DNA of 64,000 nt, from NCBI GenBank assembly GCA_036245525.1, contig BTPG01000005.1:133136250-133200249 (forward strand). The letters are read 5' to 3'. Below the pieces are notes generated by a model. That model was not told the origin of the DNA. It ran no database searches and worked only from the letters and a program-made list of their open reading frames with translations. This DNA is from Semisulcospira habei (lineage: Eukaryota > Mollusca > Gastropoda > Semisulcospiridae). Position 1 is the stretch's first letter, and every line of letters starts with the position of its first letter. Positions 62,429-64,000 of the stretch are shown here, piece after piece. A program made the translations under genes and the position numbers.

Positions 62429-62734
62429 TCCGAATTAACCAACTAAGCAACTCATCAGCACCCTTATGGACTGCTGGAGCACGAATCAGATGAGGGGCTG
62501 AGGGATATTCGAACTTTCAAACTACGAGTAATTTTTTTATTTTCGCCTCCCGCAGACATCCTATAGTTTCTAGGGCGCAGGTACAGGTCCATCAGTACTA
62601 GGACCAGCAGATTCCGCAACAGTTTTTTCCCTCTGGCTGTTCGCGCTCTCTCTGATCAACCGGACTAATTGGAGAGAGTCCGAGTGGCGAGTGAGAACGA
62701 ATGTGTACAGTCAGCTTTTAACTGAATCAGATGT

Positions 62735-62737
<3 letters not shown>
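62429..62737. other. No recognised feature
   Basis: Nothing supportable. Confidence 0.5.
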
Positions 62738-62828
<91 letters not shown>

Positions 62829-62860
62829 GTGTGTGTGTGTGTGTGTGTGAGTGTGTGTGT

Positions 62861-62911
<51 letters not shown>

Positions 62912-62913
62912 TG
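62738..62913. repeat. (CT)n(GT)n microsatellite
   Basis: CT to about 62825, then GT with GAGTG, TATG and CGTGCG interruptions. Confidence 0.95.
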
Positions 62914-63028
62914 TGATTTTAGTCTTAGTAACTGACATCAAGACAAATTCCAATGTTTTTTTTTTTATTGTTTTGTACATGGAAACATGGCAATAAACTA
63001 TCTTATCTAAATCGAGTATTGACCAGCC

Positions 63029-63090
63029 CACACTGGTTGTGCCCCTCGATTAGCTACTGCCGTAGCGAATCGAGGGAGACCACCAGTGTG
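63029..63090. mobile_element. PalK palindrome
   Basis: CACACTGGTTGTGCCCCTCG and CGAGGGAGACCACCAGTGTG, with TAGCTACTGCCGTAGCGA centre. Confidence 0.62.
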
Positions 63091-63253
63091 CTACCAGCAT
63101 TCGATTGCATACATTGTTCGGAAGGTGCTGCACGGCAGGACACCCGATTTCTTCTGCGCATCATGTAGGTAATTTATCTACAGTGCCGCACACTTACCCA
63201 TAAATGACCGCCTCAGTCAGAGGATTTAGAAGGGCTCTGATTTCTGTCTCTCA

Positions 63254-63296
63254 GCAAGAGGCATAGATCCTCATGAAAATCTATGTCTCTTGCAAA
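63254..63296. mobile_element. PalC hairpin, centre deleted
   Basis: GCAAGAGGCATAGATCCTCA directly followed by TGAAAATCTATGTCTCTTGC; the GC-rich centre is gone. Confidence 0.65.
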
Positions 63297-63631
63297 CAGG
63301 TAACAAGCTGCCTTAGAAACCCCTCGGCTCCAAAATTTACCGCTGAGTTGTTTGCCTATTGATGTTTGGATTTTTAAAAAAACGTATCCGAAGGTTCTCA
63401 ATGCTGGGGACATTTATTACTTTTTATCAATTTCTATGGCGAACTGTGGGGAGGTTATCAGTCTGCTGGCTGCGTGTTTGTTTAGAAGTAATTATGAGAC
63501 TGCCACGACATTCAAACTCCCGTTTTGAAAGGCGCTGTTTTGTGTGTTGTACGTGTTGCCGATATTGACGGTTTGTAGAAATCCAACAGTGCTGCCGTGA
63601 TTTGGCAAGTTAGAAACCAGTTCGTCCGTTG
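63297..63631. other. No recognised feature
   Basis: Nothing supportable. Confidence 0.5.
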
Positions 63632-63690
63632 GCGAGAAAGGCGAGATTTCAATCGTGTAACAATGAAAAAGTCGAAACTGGCTTTTGCCA
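63632..63690. mobile_element. PalQ palindrome
   Basis: GGCGAGAAAGGCGAGATTTC and AATGAAAAAGTCG, then GGCTTTTGCCAACTTG, the outer words of other PalQ copies. Confidence 0.45.
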
Positions 63691-63726
63691 ACTTGAGGGC
63701 AGAGTGTCTTATTTTTTCAATCATTT

Positions 63727-63800
63727 GTGTGTGCGCTGATATGCGATTTTGACCGTGAGGCTTAAGCCTTAAGGTCCAAAATCACACCACACGCTGAGAC
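63727..63800. mobile_element. PalH palindrome
   Basis: GTGTGTGCGCTGA, GATTTTGACCGTGAGGCTTA and TAAGCCTTAAGGTCCAAAAT, CACACCACACGC. One or two arm mismatches. Confidence 0.6.
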
Positions 63801-63981
63801 ATCGTACTAACAATGCCATTTTGGGGGGCGGAGCGTTCGTGCTGTAGGTTAGTAAAGACAGAGAGAGATTGAACACGTGCTCTGTTGACTCAATTTGATC
63901 AAGTTTAGGTACTTTTTTCCAGTCGGGCGGATTTGGGTGCAAGATAGGTTGTACTGCCGTACACAATACTCTTGAATAGGC

Positions 63982-64000
63982 AATTAACTCTTTGACTGCC
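63982..64000. mobile_element. TTAA-type element left end cut by the window edge
   Basis: TTAACTCTTTGACTGCC at the last bases matches PalC/PalD ends. Confidence 0.5.

Overview
This window looks like repeat-dense, non-coding-rich nuclear DNA from an invertebrate animal. A lophotrochozoan, most plausibly a marine gastropod or other mollusc, fits best: intron-split C-type lectin exons, an RTE-type LINE with a TAAG-like tail, tRNA-derived SINEs, many microsatellites and very abundant short palindromic elements. Species cannot be fixed from sequence alone. No bacterial operon, promoter, riboswitch, CRISPR array or organellar gene is seen.

The one convincing host gene is on the + strand between about 7.3 and 12.9 kb. 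Four exons with matching splice phases encode the 3' part of a secreted-type C-type lectin domain protein followed by a short cysteine-rich (PAN/apple-like) tail. Its 5' exon or exons were not found. Its 4.1-kb intron holds a decayed Tc1/mariner-like transposase and several palindromes.

The other protein-like sequences are mobile-element remains. They are a decayed LINE reverse transcriptase (2.3-3.7 kb, minus), a 5'-truncated LINE C-terminus with an ATT tail (19.5-20.4 kb, minus), and a full-length 3.3-kb RTE-like LINE (54.14-57.46 kb, minus) that is spoiled by one nonsense codon and one C-tract frameshift. Two tRNA-derived SINEs lie at 32.3 and 60.1 kb.

The dominant content is roughly 80 palindromic (hairpin-forming) elements, about one per 0.8 kb. 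I sort them by sequence into provisional families named here only for this window. PalA, PalA2, PalB, PalC, PalD and PalJ end in TTAA. PalE, PalF, PalG, PalH, PalI, PalK and PalQ have other ends. Three independent empty-site comparisons inside the window show that the TTAA-ended families are mobile elements inserting at TTAA with target duplication, as expected for piggyBac- or Kolobok-type transposases (no transposase of either kind was seen here). Many copies carry complementary changes in both arms, several neighbours share a single TTAA, and one site shows three-level nesting (LINE inside an 8-bp-TSD foldback inside a PalC element).

The rest is microsatellites and tandem arrays (GA, CA/GT, ATT, TATAT, 54-bp, about 52-bp, about 58-bp, 20-bp), G- or C-rich low-complexity tracts, two intra-window duplicated segments, and sequence in which I recognise nothing.
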